Assembly: GCF_003952505.1 (NCBI RefSeq)
Contig: NZ_CP034450.1
Coordinates: 2,046,001-2,110,000 of the forward strand
From: Mesorhizobium sp. M4B.F.Ca.ET.058.02.1.1
GTDB lineage: Bacteria > Pseudomonadota > Alphaproteobacteria > Rhizobiales > Rhizobiaceae
DNA length: 64,000 nt
Direction of reading: 5' to 3'
Numbering within the stretch: the first letter of the stretch is position 1; every line of letters begins with the position of its first letter. The notes below the pieces were generated by a model. The model searched no databases. It was not told the DNA's origin and saw only the letters and a program-made list of their open reading frames with translations. The translations under genes were made by a program, and so were the position numbers. Below, piece by piece: positions 25,052 to 35,859 of the stretch.

Positions 25052-25972
25052 TTATCTTGCCGCGGGGACCGCCTGGCGCCCCTTGAACATCGACCAGCTG
25101 TACATTGCCAGCGCCGCCCAGATCAGGGCGAAGGCGATTGCCTGCGTCCTGCCGAACGGCTCGTCGAAGACGAGCACGGCGATCAGGAACACCATGGTCG
25201 GCGCGATATACTGCATGATGCCGATGGTGGAGAGGCGCAGCAGCCTGGCGCCGAAGGCAAACAGCAGCAGCGGCACCGCGGTGATCGGGCCGCAACCGAT
25301 CAGCAGTGCGGTGTCGGAACCAGTGCTGGAGACGAAATGGTCCTGCCCGGTGGCGATCAAGTAGCCGATATAGCAAAGCGCCGGCACCGAGAGCAGCAGC
25401 ACTTCGAGCAGAAATCCCTGGCTCGGGCCGATCGGCAGCGTCTTGCGGAAGAAGCCGTAGGCGGCGAAGGAAAATGCCAGCGCCAGCGACACCCAGGGCA
25501 GCTTGCCGGCCTCGATGGTGAGCACGGTCACCGCGATGGCGGCCAGCGCAACCGCCGCGATCTGCAGCCGGTCGAGCCGCTCGCCGAGCAGCAGCGCACC
25601 GACGACGACTACCACCAGCGGATTTATGTAGTAGCCGAGCGCGGTCTCGACGGTGCGGTCGACCGCGATCGCCCAGACATAGATCCCCCAGTTGACCGAG
25701 ATCAGCGTCGCCGTCAGCGCCGCCATGGCGATGCTCTTGGGCGAGCGGATCGCGGCCTTGAAATCGGCGGTGCGACCGGCCCAGACCAAAACGCATGCGG
25801 CGATCGGCACCGACCAGACGATGCGGTGGCAGATCACCTCGATCAACGGCAGATGCGCCACCGCCTTCATGTAGAAGGGCAGCAGCCCCCACAAGAAATA
25901 GGCGCCCAGCGCCAGGAAGAAGCCGCGGCGGGCCTTGGCATCTGCGTCAAGCTGAGCTGTCTCGGTGACCAT
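25052..25972 (-). CDS. rarD: EamA family transporter RarD
   Basis: 306-residue inner-membrane protein with ten helices. RarD signatures: ARRGFFLALGAYFLWGLLPF at the N-terminus, HRIVWSVPI, SVNWGIYVWAI, the GYYINPLVVVVVG stretch, and GIMQYIAPTMVFLIAVLVF near the end. RarD proteins are DMT transporters named from chloramphenicol-sensitivity phenotypes; substrate unknown. It is transcribed toward the GST gene, with 66 bases between them. Confidence 0.92.
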   Translation of the reverse strand: MVTETAQLDADAKARRGFFLALGAYFLWGLLPFYMKAVAHLPLIEVICHRIVWSVPIAACVLVWAGRTADFKAAIRSPKSIAMAALTATLISVNWGIYVWAIAVDRTVETALGYYINPLVVVVVGALLLGERLDRLQIAAVALAAIAVTVLTIEAGKLPWVSLALAFSFAAYGFFRKTLPIGPSQGFLLEVLLLSVPALCYIGYLIATGQDHFVSSTGSDTALLIGCGPITAVPLLLFAFGARLLRLSTIGIMQYIAPTMVFLIAVLVFDEPFGRTQAIAFALIWAALAMYSWSMFKGRQAVPAAR

Positions 25973-26093
25973 GGCCCAACGCTATGGCCCAGCCGGCCAT
26001 GCAAGACCATCACAAAATTATGATGGATCAATGGACTTTTGGTGATGGTTCAAGCGGTTGACTTCGCTCCAGGTGCCGAGACTGAGTGCCAAC

Positions 26094-26621
26094 TCAGTGC
26101 TGGGCGGGTTTCTCGACAAGCTCGAAGAAAAGCCGGTCGGGTGCCCCCTCATCGTGCCTGAAGCCGGTCAACTCTGCCGCCAGATCGAGAGGAATGTCGA
26201 AGACATAGTCGACATCACCTTCCTTGTCCTGCTGTGAAAACGCTCGCTGCCGCAGGGTTTCAAAGGAGGCTGGAAGATCTCCCGTGGTTTGGAGATCGCT
26301 GACCTCCTTGTCGCCGCTGTGCCAAACCCTCCAGATATTCTTACCGGCGCTCCAGAGCTCGGCGCGAGAAAACATCGTGTGTTCCTCGATATGCACGACG
26401 ACCAGTTCCCTGCCCTGCGAGAACGCCGACAGGTAGCTGTCAGGAGGATTGGGAAAGCTGCAGTAGCCAAGGATGATGATCGCCCAGTTCTTGTCGCTGC
26501 GATAAGCATTCACCGGCGAATCGAAATCGTCCGATGAACCGCCGACTTCCCTGCCGAACAAGGCCGCGGCTTCCTTGATCCCGTAGCCCCGGAAGCCAAA
26601 CCAGCTGATCGAAGAGCCCAA
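26094..26621 (-). CDS. Hypothetical protein (175 aa)
   Basis: Soluble, mixed alpha/beta protein beginning MGSSISWFGFRGYGIKEAA, rich in Trp and acidic residues (KNIWRVWHSGDKEVSD). No recognised domain, signal peptide or membrane segment. It lies 4 bases downstream of the citramalate synthase stop on the same strand, so it may be carried by that transcript. Base composition is slightly less GC-rich than its neighbours, hinting at accessory origin. Confidence 0.65.
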   Translation of the reverse strand: MGSSISWFGFRGYGIKEAAALFGREVGGSSDDFDSPVNAYRSDKNWAIIILGYCSFPNPPDSYLSAFSQGRELVVVHIEEHTMFSRAELWSAGKNIWRVWHSGDKEVSDLQTTGDLPASFETLRQRAFSQQDKEGDVDYVFDIPLDLAAELTGFRHDEGAPDRLFFELVEKPAQH

Positions 26622-26625
26622 GCGC

Positions 26626-28242
26626 CTACTCCGCCGCCACCAGCCCCGCCATGTCGCGGTTCTTCATCAGCTTGTAGATGATCGAATCCATCAGCGCCTG
26701 GAAGGAGGCGTCGATGATGTTTTCCGACACGCCGACCGTCCACCAGCGGGCGCCGCTGGAATCGTGCGATTCGATCAGCACGCGCGTGATCGCTTCGGTG
26801 CCGCCATTGAGGATACGCACCTTGAAGTCGGCAAGCTCGAGGTCGCCGATCTCGTTCTGGTACTTGCCGAGGTCCTTCCTGAGCGCGATGTCGAGCGCAT
26901 TGACCGGGCCATGGCCCTCGGCGACCGACATCTTCTCCTCGCCATCGACCATCACCTTGACGATCGCCTCCGACACCGTCTTCAACTGGCCGTTGGCGTC
27001 GAAGCGACGCTCGACCATGCAGCGGAAGGAGGTGACATTGAAGAACTCCGGCAGGCCGTGCAGCATCTTGCGAGCGAGCAGCTCGAAGGAGGCGTCGGCG
27101 CCCTCATAGGCATAGCCCTCCGCCTCGCGCTCCTTGACAACGGCGATCAGCGCATCGAGCCGATGGTCATCCTTCGGCACGTCGATGCCGCGCCGCTTCA
27201 GCTCGGCGAGGAAATTGGCCTTGCCGCCCTGGTCGGAGACCATGACGCGGCGGCGGTTGCCGACGGCTTCCGGGGGCACGTGCTCGTAAGTCGCCGGCTC
27301 CTTGGCGAGCGCCGAGGCATGAATGCCGGCCTTGGTGGCGAAGGCGGAGGCGCCGACATAGGGCGCCTGCGCTTCCGGGGCGCGGTTGAGCAATTCGTCG
27401 AAGGCCCGCGAGAGCCTCGAAATGCCGGTCAGCGCTTCAGTCGAAATGCCGGTCTCGAAACGATCGGCGAAGGCCGGCTTCAGCGCCAGCGTCGGGATGA
27501 TGGAGATCAGGTTGGCGTTGCCGCAGCGCTCGCCGATGCCGTTCAGCGTGCCCTGGATCTGGCGCACGCCGGCCTCGACGGCGGCCAGCGAATTGGCCAC
27601 CGCCTGCCCCGTGTCGTCGTGGGCGTGGATGCCGAGATGGTCGCCCGGAATGCCGCCGGCGATCACCGTCTCGACAATGGCGCGCACTTCCGACGGCTGC
27701 GTGCCGCCATTGGTGTCGCACAGCACCACCCAGCACGCGCCGGCATCGTAGGCGGTTCTCGCGCAGGCCAGGGCGTAAGACGGATTGGCCTTGAAGCCGT
27801 CGAAGAAATGCTCGCAGTCGACCATGGCTTCCTTGCCGGCGGCGACCGCCGTCTCGACCGAGACCTTGATCGAGTCGAGGTTTTCCTCGTTGGTGCAGGC
27901 GAGCGCGACGCGCACATGATAGTCCCAGCTCTTGGCGACGAAGCAGATGGCGTCCGACTTCGACTGCACGAGCGCCGCCAGCCCCGGATCGTTGGAGGCC
28001 GAGACACCTGCCCGCTTGGTCATGCCGAAAGCGACGAATTTTGCCTTGGCCGTGCGGTTCTCCTGGAAGAAGGCGGTGTCGGTCGGGTTGGCGCCGGGAT
28101 AGCCGCCCTCGACATAGTCGATGCCGAACTCGTCCAGCAATTTGGCGATGGCGATCTTGTCCTCGACGGAAAAGTCGATACCCGGCGTCTGCTGGCCGTC
28201 GCGAAGGGTGGTGTCGAAGAGGTAGAGGCGTTGCTTTGTCAT
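26626..28242 (-). CDS. cimA: Citramalate synthase
   Basis: 538 residues, HMGL-like TIM barrel followed by a LeuA-type allosteric domain. It condenses pyruvate with acetyl-CoA to citramalate, feeding isoleucine synthesis without threonine. Motifs: YLFDTTLRDGQQTPGIDFS, DYVEGGYPGANPTD (the GGYPGANP region separates CimA-like enzymes from LeuA), HAHDDTGQAVANS and LNGIGERCGNANL. Start is taken at 28242, where the family begins; the frame is open further upstream through a repeat. Its ribosome site is weak. Confidence 0.9.
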   Translation of the reverse strand: MTKQRLYLFDTTLRDGQQTPGIDFSVEDKIAIAKLLDEFGIDYVEGGYPGANPTDTAFFQENRTAKAKFVAFGMTKRAGVSASNDPGLAALVQSKSDAICFVAKSWDYHVRVALACTNEENLDSIKVSVETAVAAGKEAMVDCEHFFDGFKANPSYALACARTAYDAGACWVVLCDTNGGTQPSEVRAIVETVIAGGIPGDHLGIHAHDDTGQAVANSLAAVEAGVRQIQGTLNGIGERCGNANLISIIPTLALKPAFADRFETGISTEALTGISRLSRAFDELLNRAPEAQAPYVGASAFATKAGIHASALAKEPATYEHVPPEAVGNRRRVMVSDQGGKANFLAELKRRGIDVPKDDHRLDALIAVVKEREAEGYAYEGADASFELLARKMLHGLPEFFNVTSFRCMVERRFDANGQLKTVSEAIVKVMVDGEEKMSVAEGHGPVNALDIALRKDLGKYQNEIGDLELADFKVRILNGGTEAITRVLIESHDSSGARWWTVGVSENIIDASFQALMDSIIYKLMKNRDMAGLVAAE

Positions 28243-28263
28243 CGTTCTGTGGGCGCTTGAACA

Positions 28264-28416
28264 CCCCCCTCTGCCCTGCCGGGCATCTCCCCTCAAGGGG
28301 GAGATCAGCAGTTCGAATGCCGCGCCACAACCTGCAGCGTTGAAAATTTGCGAAAGCCGCGACGAAGGCCAATCTCCCCCCTTGAGGGGGAGATGTCCGG
28401 CAGGACAGAGGGGGGT
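28264..28416. repeat. Intergenic inverted repeat, family B
   Basis: Left arm 28264-28306 (cccccctctgccctgccggg...) and right arm 28369-28416 (...gtccggcaggacagaggggg) are near-complementary. Each arm contains its own palindrome ctccccctcaagggggag. It lies between cimA and the pip end. Confidence 0.85.
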
Positions 28417-28427
28417 GCTGCGGGCTG

Positions 28428-30357
<1,930 letters not shown>

Positions 30358-30363
30358 GGCTGA

Positions 30364-30750
30364 TCACTCCGGATCATGGCAGACCGCCTCTACATTGTTG
30401 CCGTCGGGATCGAAGACGAAGGCGCCGTAGTAGTTCGGATGATAATGCGGGCGGAGCCCCGGTCCGCCATTGTCCCTGCCGCCGGCGGCAAGGGCCGCTG
30501 CATGGAAGGCATCGACCTCGGCGCGGCTGCGCGCGGTGAAGGCCACATGCTGGTGATCCTTCGGCTTGTCCTTGCCCGAGCTCAGCCAGAACACCGGCCG
30601 GTCGCGGCCATAACCGCCGACCTTGGCGCCGCCGGTGTATTCTGTGGGCACCATGTAAAGCAGCGAAGCGCCGAGCGGCGCCATCGCCTTGTCGTAAAAG
30701 GCCTTCGAGGCGTCGAAATCGGAAACGGTGATGCCGAGATGGTCGATCAT
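30364..30750 (-). CDS. VOC family (glyoxalase-like) protein
   Basis: 128 residues with two beta-alpha-beta-beta-beta modules: DHLGITVSDFDASKAFYDKA with the first metal His, and HVAFTARSRAEVDAFHAAAL, ending FVFDPDGNNVEAVCH with the metal Glu. VOC proteins include glyoxalases, isomerases and fosfomycin-type thiol transferases. Its pairing with GFA (glutathione-linked) genes suggests thiol-adduct chemistry. The first four bases overlap the DUF559 gene stop. Confidence 0.88.
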   Translation of the reverse strand: MIDHLGITVSDFDASKAFYDKAMAPLGASLLYMVPTEYTGGAKVGGYGRDRPVFWLSSGKDKPKDHQHVAFTARSRAEVDAFHAAALAAGGRDNGGPGLRPHYHPNYYGAFVFDPDGNNVEAVCHDPE

Positions 30751-31154
30751 AAAACTGCCTCCCTTGCTGGTTCGCGTGCCGGCCTATCGGCGCCGGCGAG
30801 GCCAGCCTCGATCACGATGTGCTGGCAGACATTGTCGATATCGCGGATGACGTCGTCGTTCCAGAAGCGCAGGATGGTCCAGCCGAGCGCTTCAAGCCTG
30901 GCTGTTCTTGCTGCGTCAGATGCGGAAACTTCATGTGAAGCGTGTTGGGAGCCATCCAGCTCAACGATCAGCTTTTTGGTTGGACATGCAAAATCGACGA
31001 TGTAGCCAGCTATCGGCATCTGACGGCGGAACGCCAGCCCCATGAGTCGGTGTACGCGTATTGCATTCCAAAGCTTGAGTTCGGCATCTGTCATCTGCTT
31101 GCGCATCTTGCGCGCATTGCCGCGATTGATGGGAGATACGCGATAATGGGTCAT
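30747..31154 (-). CDS. DUF559 / Vsr-like endonuclease-domain protein
   Basis: 135 residues. The PD-(D/E)XK-like DUF559 fold is shown by LWNAIRVHRLMGLAFRRQMP, then the acidic core YIVDFACPTKKLIVELDGSQ and the C-terminal GWTILRFWNDDVIRDID. The family is related to very short patch repair nucleases, but most members have no known target. It heads an operon of small metabolic genes, overlapping the VOC start by four bases (ATGA). Why a nuclease-like gene is locked to these enzymes is not evident. Confidence 0.85.
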   Translation of the reverse strand: MTHYRVSPINRGNARKMRKQMTDAELKLWNAIRVHRLMGLAFRRQMPIAGYIVDFACPTKKLIVELDGSQHASHEVSASDAARTARLEALGWTILRFWNDDVIRDIDNVCQHIVIEAGLAGADRPAREPAREAVL

Positions 31155-31162
31155 CGCGAGGC

Positions 31163-31317
31163 ACCCCCCTCTGTCCTGCCGGACATCTCCCCCTCAAGGG
31201 GGAGATCAGATGTCGCCACTGCTTTCGCCAATCACCCACCTCGCAAGACGAACGCCGTCGGCGGAGCTGCCAATCTCCCCCTTGAGGGGGAGATGCCCGG
31301 CAGGGCAGAGGGGGGTG
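31163..31317. repeat. Intergenic inverted repeat, family B
   Basis: Left arm from 31163 (acccccctctgtcctgccgg...) and right arm 31271-31317 (...cccggcagggcagagggggg) are near-complementary. The element is closely related to 28264-28416 and lies between the DUF559 operon and the cysS end. Confidence 0.85.
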
Positions 31318-31330
31318 CTTGGCGCCACCC

Positions 31331-32764
31331 TCACCGCTTCACCTCCCAGGTGGTGATACGCTCGCCGGTGACAGGATCCTTGCCGTCTTTCAGCTGCACG
31401 CCTTGCGCCAGAAGCTCGTCGCGAATGCGATCGGCCTCAGGCCAGTTCTTCTCGGCGATCAGCGCCAGACGTTTGGCGATGGCCTTGGCGATGGCCGCCT
31501 CGTCCACCTCGGCCGTGCCGACATCGAAGCCGAGGAAGGCAAGCGCGGCCTTCAGCGACGCGGCGGCGGCGTTGCCTTCCGCGGCCTCGCTGGCAAGCAG
31601 CGTCAACTGCTGGAAGGCGGCATAGGTGGCGAGATCGTCGGACAGCGCCGCAACGACCTCCGTCGGCAATTGCCCGGCCGCCGGCGCGAGATCGGCCGCG
31701 CGCTTCCATTTGCGCAAGGTGTTTTCGGCCTCTTCCAGCTTGCGCACGGAGAAGTCGATCGGCTCACGGTAATGCGTCATCAGCATCGCCAGCCGCAGCA
31801 CTTCGCCCGGCCATTTGCGGCCGCCAAAGGTCTCGGTCTCCAGCAGCTCATGGATCGAGTAGAAATTGCCGAGGCTCTTCGACATCTTCTGGCCCTCGAC
31901 CTGAAGGAAGCCGTTGTGCATCCACACGTTGGCCATCACCTCGGTGCCGTGGGCGCAGCGCGACTGGGCGATCTCGTTTTCATGGTGCGGGAAGATCAGG
32001 TCGAGGCCGCCGCCATGGATGTCGAAGACCTCGCCGAGATAGGCGGCCGACATCGCCGAGCACTCGATGTGCCAGCCGGGCCGGCCCCTGCCCCAGGGGC
32101 TTTCCCAGCCGGGCTCTTCCGGCGAGGACAGCTTCCACAAAACGAAATCGCCAGGATTCTTCTTGTGCGCGTCGACGGCGATGCGGGCGCCCGCCTGCTG
32201 CTCGTCGAGATTGCGCTTGGACAGTTCTCCGTAGTCGGGCATCGAGGCGGTGTCGAACAGTACCTCGCCCTCGGCTTCATAGGCATGGCCGCGCTCGATG
32301 AGTTGCCCGATCAGCGACAGCATGTCGGCTTTGCCGTCGGCACGGGGGGCGACGAACTCGGTGGCGCGTGGCTCGAAGGTCGGCTCGAGGCAGCCAAGGG
32401 CAGCGACATCCTTGTGATACTGGTCGGCGGTCTTTTCGGTGACGTGGCGGATCGCCTCGTTGAGCGACAGCTTTCCCGACGCGATCTGGCTGCCGAAATC
32501 ACGCAGCGCCCGGGCATTTATCTTGTCGTCGACATCCGTGATGTTGCGCACATACGTAACGTGCTCCTCGCCATAGAGTTGGCGCAGCAGACGGAACAGC
32601 ACGTCGAAGACGATCGCCGGCCGCGCATTGCCGATATGGGCAAAGTCGTAGACCGTCGGGCCGCAGACATACATGCGCACATTCAGCGGATCGATGGGGA
32701 CGAAATCGTCCCGCGTCCGCGTCAGCGTGTTGTAGAGGCTGAGACCCTTCGATGCGTTGGACAT
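31331..32764 (-). CDS. cysS: Cysteinyl-tRNA synthetase
   Basis: 477 residues, class I synthetase charging tRNA-Cys. The HIGH-like motif is HIGN (residues 43-46) in [12 protein letters not shown], preceded by the zinc Cys in [10 protein letters not shown]. The second motif KMSKS is near residue 293 ([13 protein letters not shown]). Other zinc ligands are visible in HIECSAMS and [11 protein letters not shown]. Length is normal, C-terminal helical domain included. It is the first gene on its strand after a 391-base gap, and so needs its own promoter there. Confidence 0.96.
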   Translation of the reverse strand: MSNASKGLSLYNTLTRTRDDFVPIDPLNVRMYVCGPTVYDFAHIGNARPAIVFDVLFRLLRQLYGEEHVTYVRNITDVDDKINARALRDFGSQIASGKLSLNEAIRHVTEKTADQYHKDVAALGCLEPTFEPRATEFVAPRADGKADMLSLIGQLIERGHAYEAEGEVLFDTASMPDYGELSKRNLDEQQAGARIAVDAHKKNPGDFVLWKLSSPEEPGWESPWGRGRPGWHIECSAMSAAYLGEVFDIHGGGLDLIFPHHENEIAQSRCAHGTEVMANVWMHNGFLQVEGQKMSKSLGNFYSIHELLETETFGGRKWPGEVLRLAMLMTHYREPIDFSVRKLEEAENTLRKWKRAADLAPAAGQLPTEVVAALSDDLATYAAFQQLTLLASEAAEGNAAAASLKAALAFLGFDVGTAEVDEAAIAKAIAKRLALIAEKNWPEADRIRDELLAQGVQLKDGKDPVTGERITTWEVKR

Positions 32765-33155
32765 GCGTGCCCTCCCGGTCCGTTACTGTCTTGGATGGAG
32801 CCGGCCCGCGCCGAGGCGCAGATCGAGCTCCAGCCTGCTGGCCGGGGCGTTTGTCCAATCTGGGGAAAGATGAGGCGAAAACGTCCGGACCAGCGCGAGG
32901 CTAGCCAATAATGCAAATGCCACAAATGGCGAAAAACGTTTTCATGCGCGGCTTTATCGCCCTGGCGAGTGTTGCCGTCAAGTCGCAACTTTGAGCAAAC
33001 GAGTCGCCGGGTCACAGCTTATGAGACAGTGAAACATTTTATTAAACATGTCGGCACAGTGATGAAACTTTCGCCGGCTAGATCGCCAGGCGTCACGATT
33101 TGGTCGGAATCGGCCATCAAACGCGGACACAGAAATGTTACCAGGGAAGAGACCA
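32765..33155. other. Intergenic region without a supported gene
   Basis: 391 bases between cysS and a divergent small ORF. It should hold both promoters. It is locally AT-richer (around 33028-33066), fitting promoter DNA, but no unambiguous box or RNA motif is seen. Confidence 0.5.
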
Positions 33156-33311
33156 ATGCCACGAAGCAAGCAGGAACCGAGCCGAGCCAAGCAACCGGCG
33201 CTCGCCAACCAATACAGGGCTATCGGACCGGCCGCGATTGTCGCCGCCCTTCTTCACACCGCGAAGAAGAAGAAGCCGGCGCAGAAGTTCATCTCGCCGC
33301 GCGCTGCCTGA
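33156..33311 (+). CDS. Small basic protein (51 aa)
   Basis: ORF reads MPRSKQEPSRAKQPALANQ, a short Ala-rich hydrophobic stretch (GPAAIVAALLH) and a lysine cluster (TAKKKKPAQKF). An AGGGAAGAG purine-rich site stands before the ATG. It is missed by length-limited ORF searches. The highly basic, compact composition would suit nucleic-acid or ribosome association. No family recognised. Confidence 0.5.
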   Translation: MPRSKQEPSRAKQPALANQYRAIGPAAIVAALLHTAKKKKPAQKFISPRAA

Positions 33312-33390
33312 ACAGGCACGCAGCCGGCGCTGGGCGCCGGCGATGAGGGCGCGAACAAGCGCCTGGAAATGAAGGCCTCCACAGTCTTCG

Positions 33391-34155
33391 CTAGAATAGC
33401 GTCATCTGACTGTCGTCCGCGCCGGGCTTCTGGCGCCTGACCTTCCCGGGTTGCGGCCCGACAATGCCCCGCTCCTGAATCTCCGGCCCAGTGTTGGTGA
33501 CCTTGTTGACAAGGTCGGAAACCGGAATTGCCTCGAAGAAATCAGGGTGAGCCGGCCGCAACAGGTCGAGCACATCGCGCGGCTCCTGCGTGCGGCAATC
33601 CAGCCAGCGGGCGAAGTCGCGCTCCTCGATCACCACCGGCATGCGGTCGTGGATATGGGCGATGCCCGAACTGGCACGGGCGGTGAGGATGGCGCCGGTG
33701 TCCATCTCGGAGCCGCCCGGCTCGGCGTAGGTCTCGATCAGTCCGGCAAAGGCAATGAGCCCACTATGCCTGGGACGGATCCAGTAAGGCTGGCCCGCGG
33801 CACCCGCGCCGGCTTGCTGCCATTCATAGAAGCCGGAGGCCGGCACCAAAGCGCGGCGATGGCGCATGGCGGTCTTGAACGAAGCCTTCTCCGCCGCCCC
33901 TTCCGAGCGGGCATTGAACAGCAGCGGGAATTCCCGCGTGTCCTTGACCCAAGCCGGGATCAACCCCCAGCGCACCAGCATCGCCTGCCGGTCCGGCAGG
34001 TTGGAACCCGGCGCCCTTGGCGGACCCGCAAGCGCCATCAGCACCGGCTGCGTCGGTGCGATGTTGTAGCGGGCCGGAAACGCCTCCAGCTCCGCCAGGC
34101 CGAGAAAGGCGGCGGTCTGCTCCGGCGTGGCGGTAAGGGCAAAGCGTCCGCTCAT
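33391..34155 (-). CDS. SRAP/YedK (HMCES-like) family protein with Ser in place of Cys2
   Basis: 254 residues. SOS response-associated peptidase fold: family members use the N-terminal Cys2 to cross-link abasic sites in single-stranded DNA. Conserved active-site elements are present: PARYNIAPTQPV (Asn31), LVPASGFYEW (Glu111) and HIHDRMPVV (His169). The N-terminus, however, reads Met-Ser-Gly-Arg-Phe, AGC encoding residue 2 where TGC (Cys) is expected. If real, the thiazolidine link to DNA could not form. The start is fixed by family alignment; the frame is open 63 codons further upstream without homology. Confidence 0.87.
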   Translation of the reverse strand: MSGRFALTATPEQTAAFLGLAELEAFPARYNIAPTQPVLMALAGPPRAPGSNLPDRQAMLVRWGLIPAWVKDTREFPLLFNARSEGAAEKASFKTAMRHRRALVPASGFYEWQQAGAGAAGQPYWIRPRHSGLIAFAGLIETYAEPGGSEMDTGAILTARASSGIAHIHDRMPVVIEERDFARWLDCRTQEPRDVLDLLRPAHPDFFEAIPVSDLVNKVTNTGPEIQERGIVGPQPGKVRRQKPGADDSQMTLF

Positions 34156-34270
34156 GGCTTTGACTCTTCGATCGGGATCGCCGTGAAAGTGGCGATGGAA
34201 CCGCAGCACTGTAACCGCTAGAGCTGTCCGGTCCATAACCTCAGCCAGCAACTGACGCGATTCGAAGCGC

Positions 34271-34699
34271 ATGAACGAGGCTCGCAAGATCATACCGGCC
34301 GTTTCCGTCGCGATCGTGCGCGGCGACAAGGTACTTCTGGTCAAGCGGGCCCGGCCACCGTCGCAAGGGCTCTATGCCTATCCGGGCGGCAAGGTCGAGC
34401 CTGGCGAGTCGCTGGCGCAAGCGGCGGCGCGCGAGCTCGAGGAGGAAACCGGGTTGCGGGCAGATGGCTACCGCCCGCTGCGCGATATCCACATCGATGG
34501 CAGCGGTGAGAATCACGCGGTCGACTATCTGCTGACGGTGTTCGGCGCGGCTTACGCCGGCGGCGAGCCGGTGGCCAGCGACGATGCCGAGACCGCGGCG
34601 TTCTATACGCTTGCCGAGATGGTAACCATGCCGCTGGCGGGAGACGTTTTCGAGGTGGCGGAGGAATTGCTCGGGTCTCAGAAAAATACAGGAGCGTAG
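34271..34699 (+). CDS. Nudix hydrolase
   Basis: 142 residues. Complete Nudix box GGKVEPGESLAQAAARELEE followed by ETGL (G-x5-E-x7-R-E-U-x-E-E-x-G-U), and the N-terminal VSVAIVRGDKVLLVKRARPP strand with the PSQGLYAYPGGK entry typical of MutT/ADP-ribose-type enzymes. Substrate (nucleotide-diphosphate derivative) cannot be specified. It is divergent from the SRAP gene; the shared 115-base gap may contain both promoters. Confidence 0.9.
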   Translation: MNEARKIIPAVSVAIVRGDKVLLVKRARPPSQGLYAYPGGKVEPGESLAQAAARELEEETGLRADGYRPLRDIHIDGSGENHAVDYLLTVFGAAYAGGEPVASDDAETAAFYTLAEMVTMPLAGDVFEVAEELLGSQKNTGA

Positions 34700-34772
34700 G
34701 GCCGCGAAAATCGCCTTGCAGGCGACAAAATGTTTCGCCACAAAGCCTTATCCTCGCCACGACAAGGTCCCG

Positions 34773-35150
34773 ATGACCCGCGCCTCGCCTCTCCTTGCCG
34801 CATGCCTTGCCGCCAGCATGGCGCTGACGGCTTGGCCGGCGTTCCCCGCCGAGGCGCCGTTCGAACCAGGGCTGATGCGGTTGGCGGAAGTGCTGGGATC
34901 GCTTCATTTCCTGCGCAATCTCTGCGGCGAGAAGGGCGACCAGTGGCGGGTCGAAATGGAAAAGCTGCTGGCATCGGAAAACCCCGACCCTGAGCGGCGG
35001 GCCCGCTTCATCGCTTCGTTCAACCGCGGCTACCGTTCCTTCGGCGGCACCTATACGCAATGCACGGCCTCGGCTACGGAAGCCATCAGCCGCTACATGA
35101 AGGAAGGCGAGACGCTGTCGCGCGACATCGCCTCGCGCTACGGCAACTGA
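34773..35150 (+). CDS. TIGR02301 family secreted protein
   Basis: 125 residues. Signal peptide (SPLLAACLAASMALTAWPAF, cleavage near PAEA) then the alphaproteobacterial TIGR02301 pattern: LAEVLGSLHFLRNLCG, FNRGYRSFGGTYTQC and YMKEGETLSRDIASRY. Two conserved Cys probably form a disulfide in the periplasm. Function unknown. It follows the Nudix gene by 73 bases; a start at 34716 is less likely because the signal peptide starts at MTRASPLL. Confidence 0.82.
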   Translation: MTRASPLLAACLAASMALTAWPAFPAEAPFEPGLMRLAEVLGSLHFLRNLCGEKGDQWRVEMEKLLASENPDPERRARFIASFNRGYRSFGGTYTQCTASATEAISRYMKEGETLSRDIASRYGN

Positions 35151-35477
35151 CGGCATCCGGCCTCCCGCCCCCTCGCCACCCACAGGTTTTCAGAACCAGC
35201 GCTTGTCTATGCCGCCATCTTGGTGCAATCCTTATGTTGCACTTCTGCAACAGCGTTAACGAAACGTTACGGTGCGGATGTGAAATTAACTCAAACTGAA
35301 GGTTTTGGTGCCGCTCGCCGGCCTAATCGGCTAAGTTTGGAAACTATCGAACGCAGGCTTTTGCAACGCGACGGATTTTGTCGGGTATGACCCCAAAAAT
35401 GTCGTATTTACAAACGGTTACTCAAGCCCGCGTGTGAAAGGGACAGCCCAGGCCCGGTCCGCACAAAGGATCGCCGC
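35151..35477. other. Intergenic region without a supported gene
   Basis: 327 bases, AT-richer than average around 35230-35410 (for example gttaacgaaacgttacgg and tttgtcgggtatgacc). Probably promoter DNA for the next gene; no repeat or RNA motif recognised. Confidence 0.5.
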
Positions 35478-35756
35478 ATGAACAGGGTGGACATCGCAAT
35501 GGAACATGCCGTCAACGACATCGACGCGTTGGTCAGGGAGGAGAAGCGCCTGACCGCCGTGGAAAGCCATAGCGAGGCGTGGGCGGAAGGGCTGTCGGCC
35601 GGCATCGAGCCGGAAATCATCGCCGAGGCAGCGCTTGAAACCGCGTTTGGCGAGATGCTGCGCGCAAATGGCGAAACCTCGGCTCTTGCCCTGCTCGATC
35701 GCATGCGTGAAAAGGTGATCGCCGGCGCCTTCGAACCGGAGCGGCTGAAGCACTGA
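35478..35756 (+). CDS. Conserved hypothetical protein (92 aa)
   Basis: Small, acidic, almost all-helical protein (DIALVREEKRL-like start, then EPEIIAEAALETAFGEMLRA and LLDRMREKVIAGAFEPERLK). AAGGA lies before the ATG. No signal peptide or known domain; a helical bundle or regulator-like protein is likely. Composition is consistent with chromosomal genes. Confidence 0.68.
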   Translation: MNRVDIAMEHAVNDIDALVREEKRLTAVESHSEAWAEGLSAGIEPEIIAEAALETAFGEMLRANGETSALALLDRMREKVIAGAFEPERLKH

Positions 35757-35859
35757 GCCCGGTTCTTTGACGGCGGCGCGCCGTTTGGGCATCATTGCAT
35801 CAAAGGCACCCAACCGGCCCGAGCAGCCCGGCGGGCTTGGGCACATGGAGAGGCAGGCG

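Noticed and set aside
30364..31154. DUF559 protein as a restriction or defence nuclease
   Set aside because: No methylase, helicase or other defence gene is near; operon partners are metabolic.
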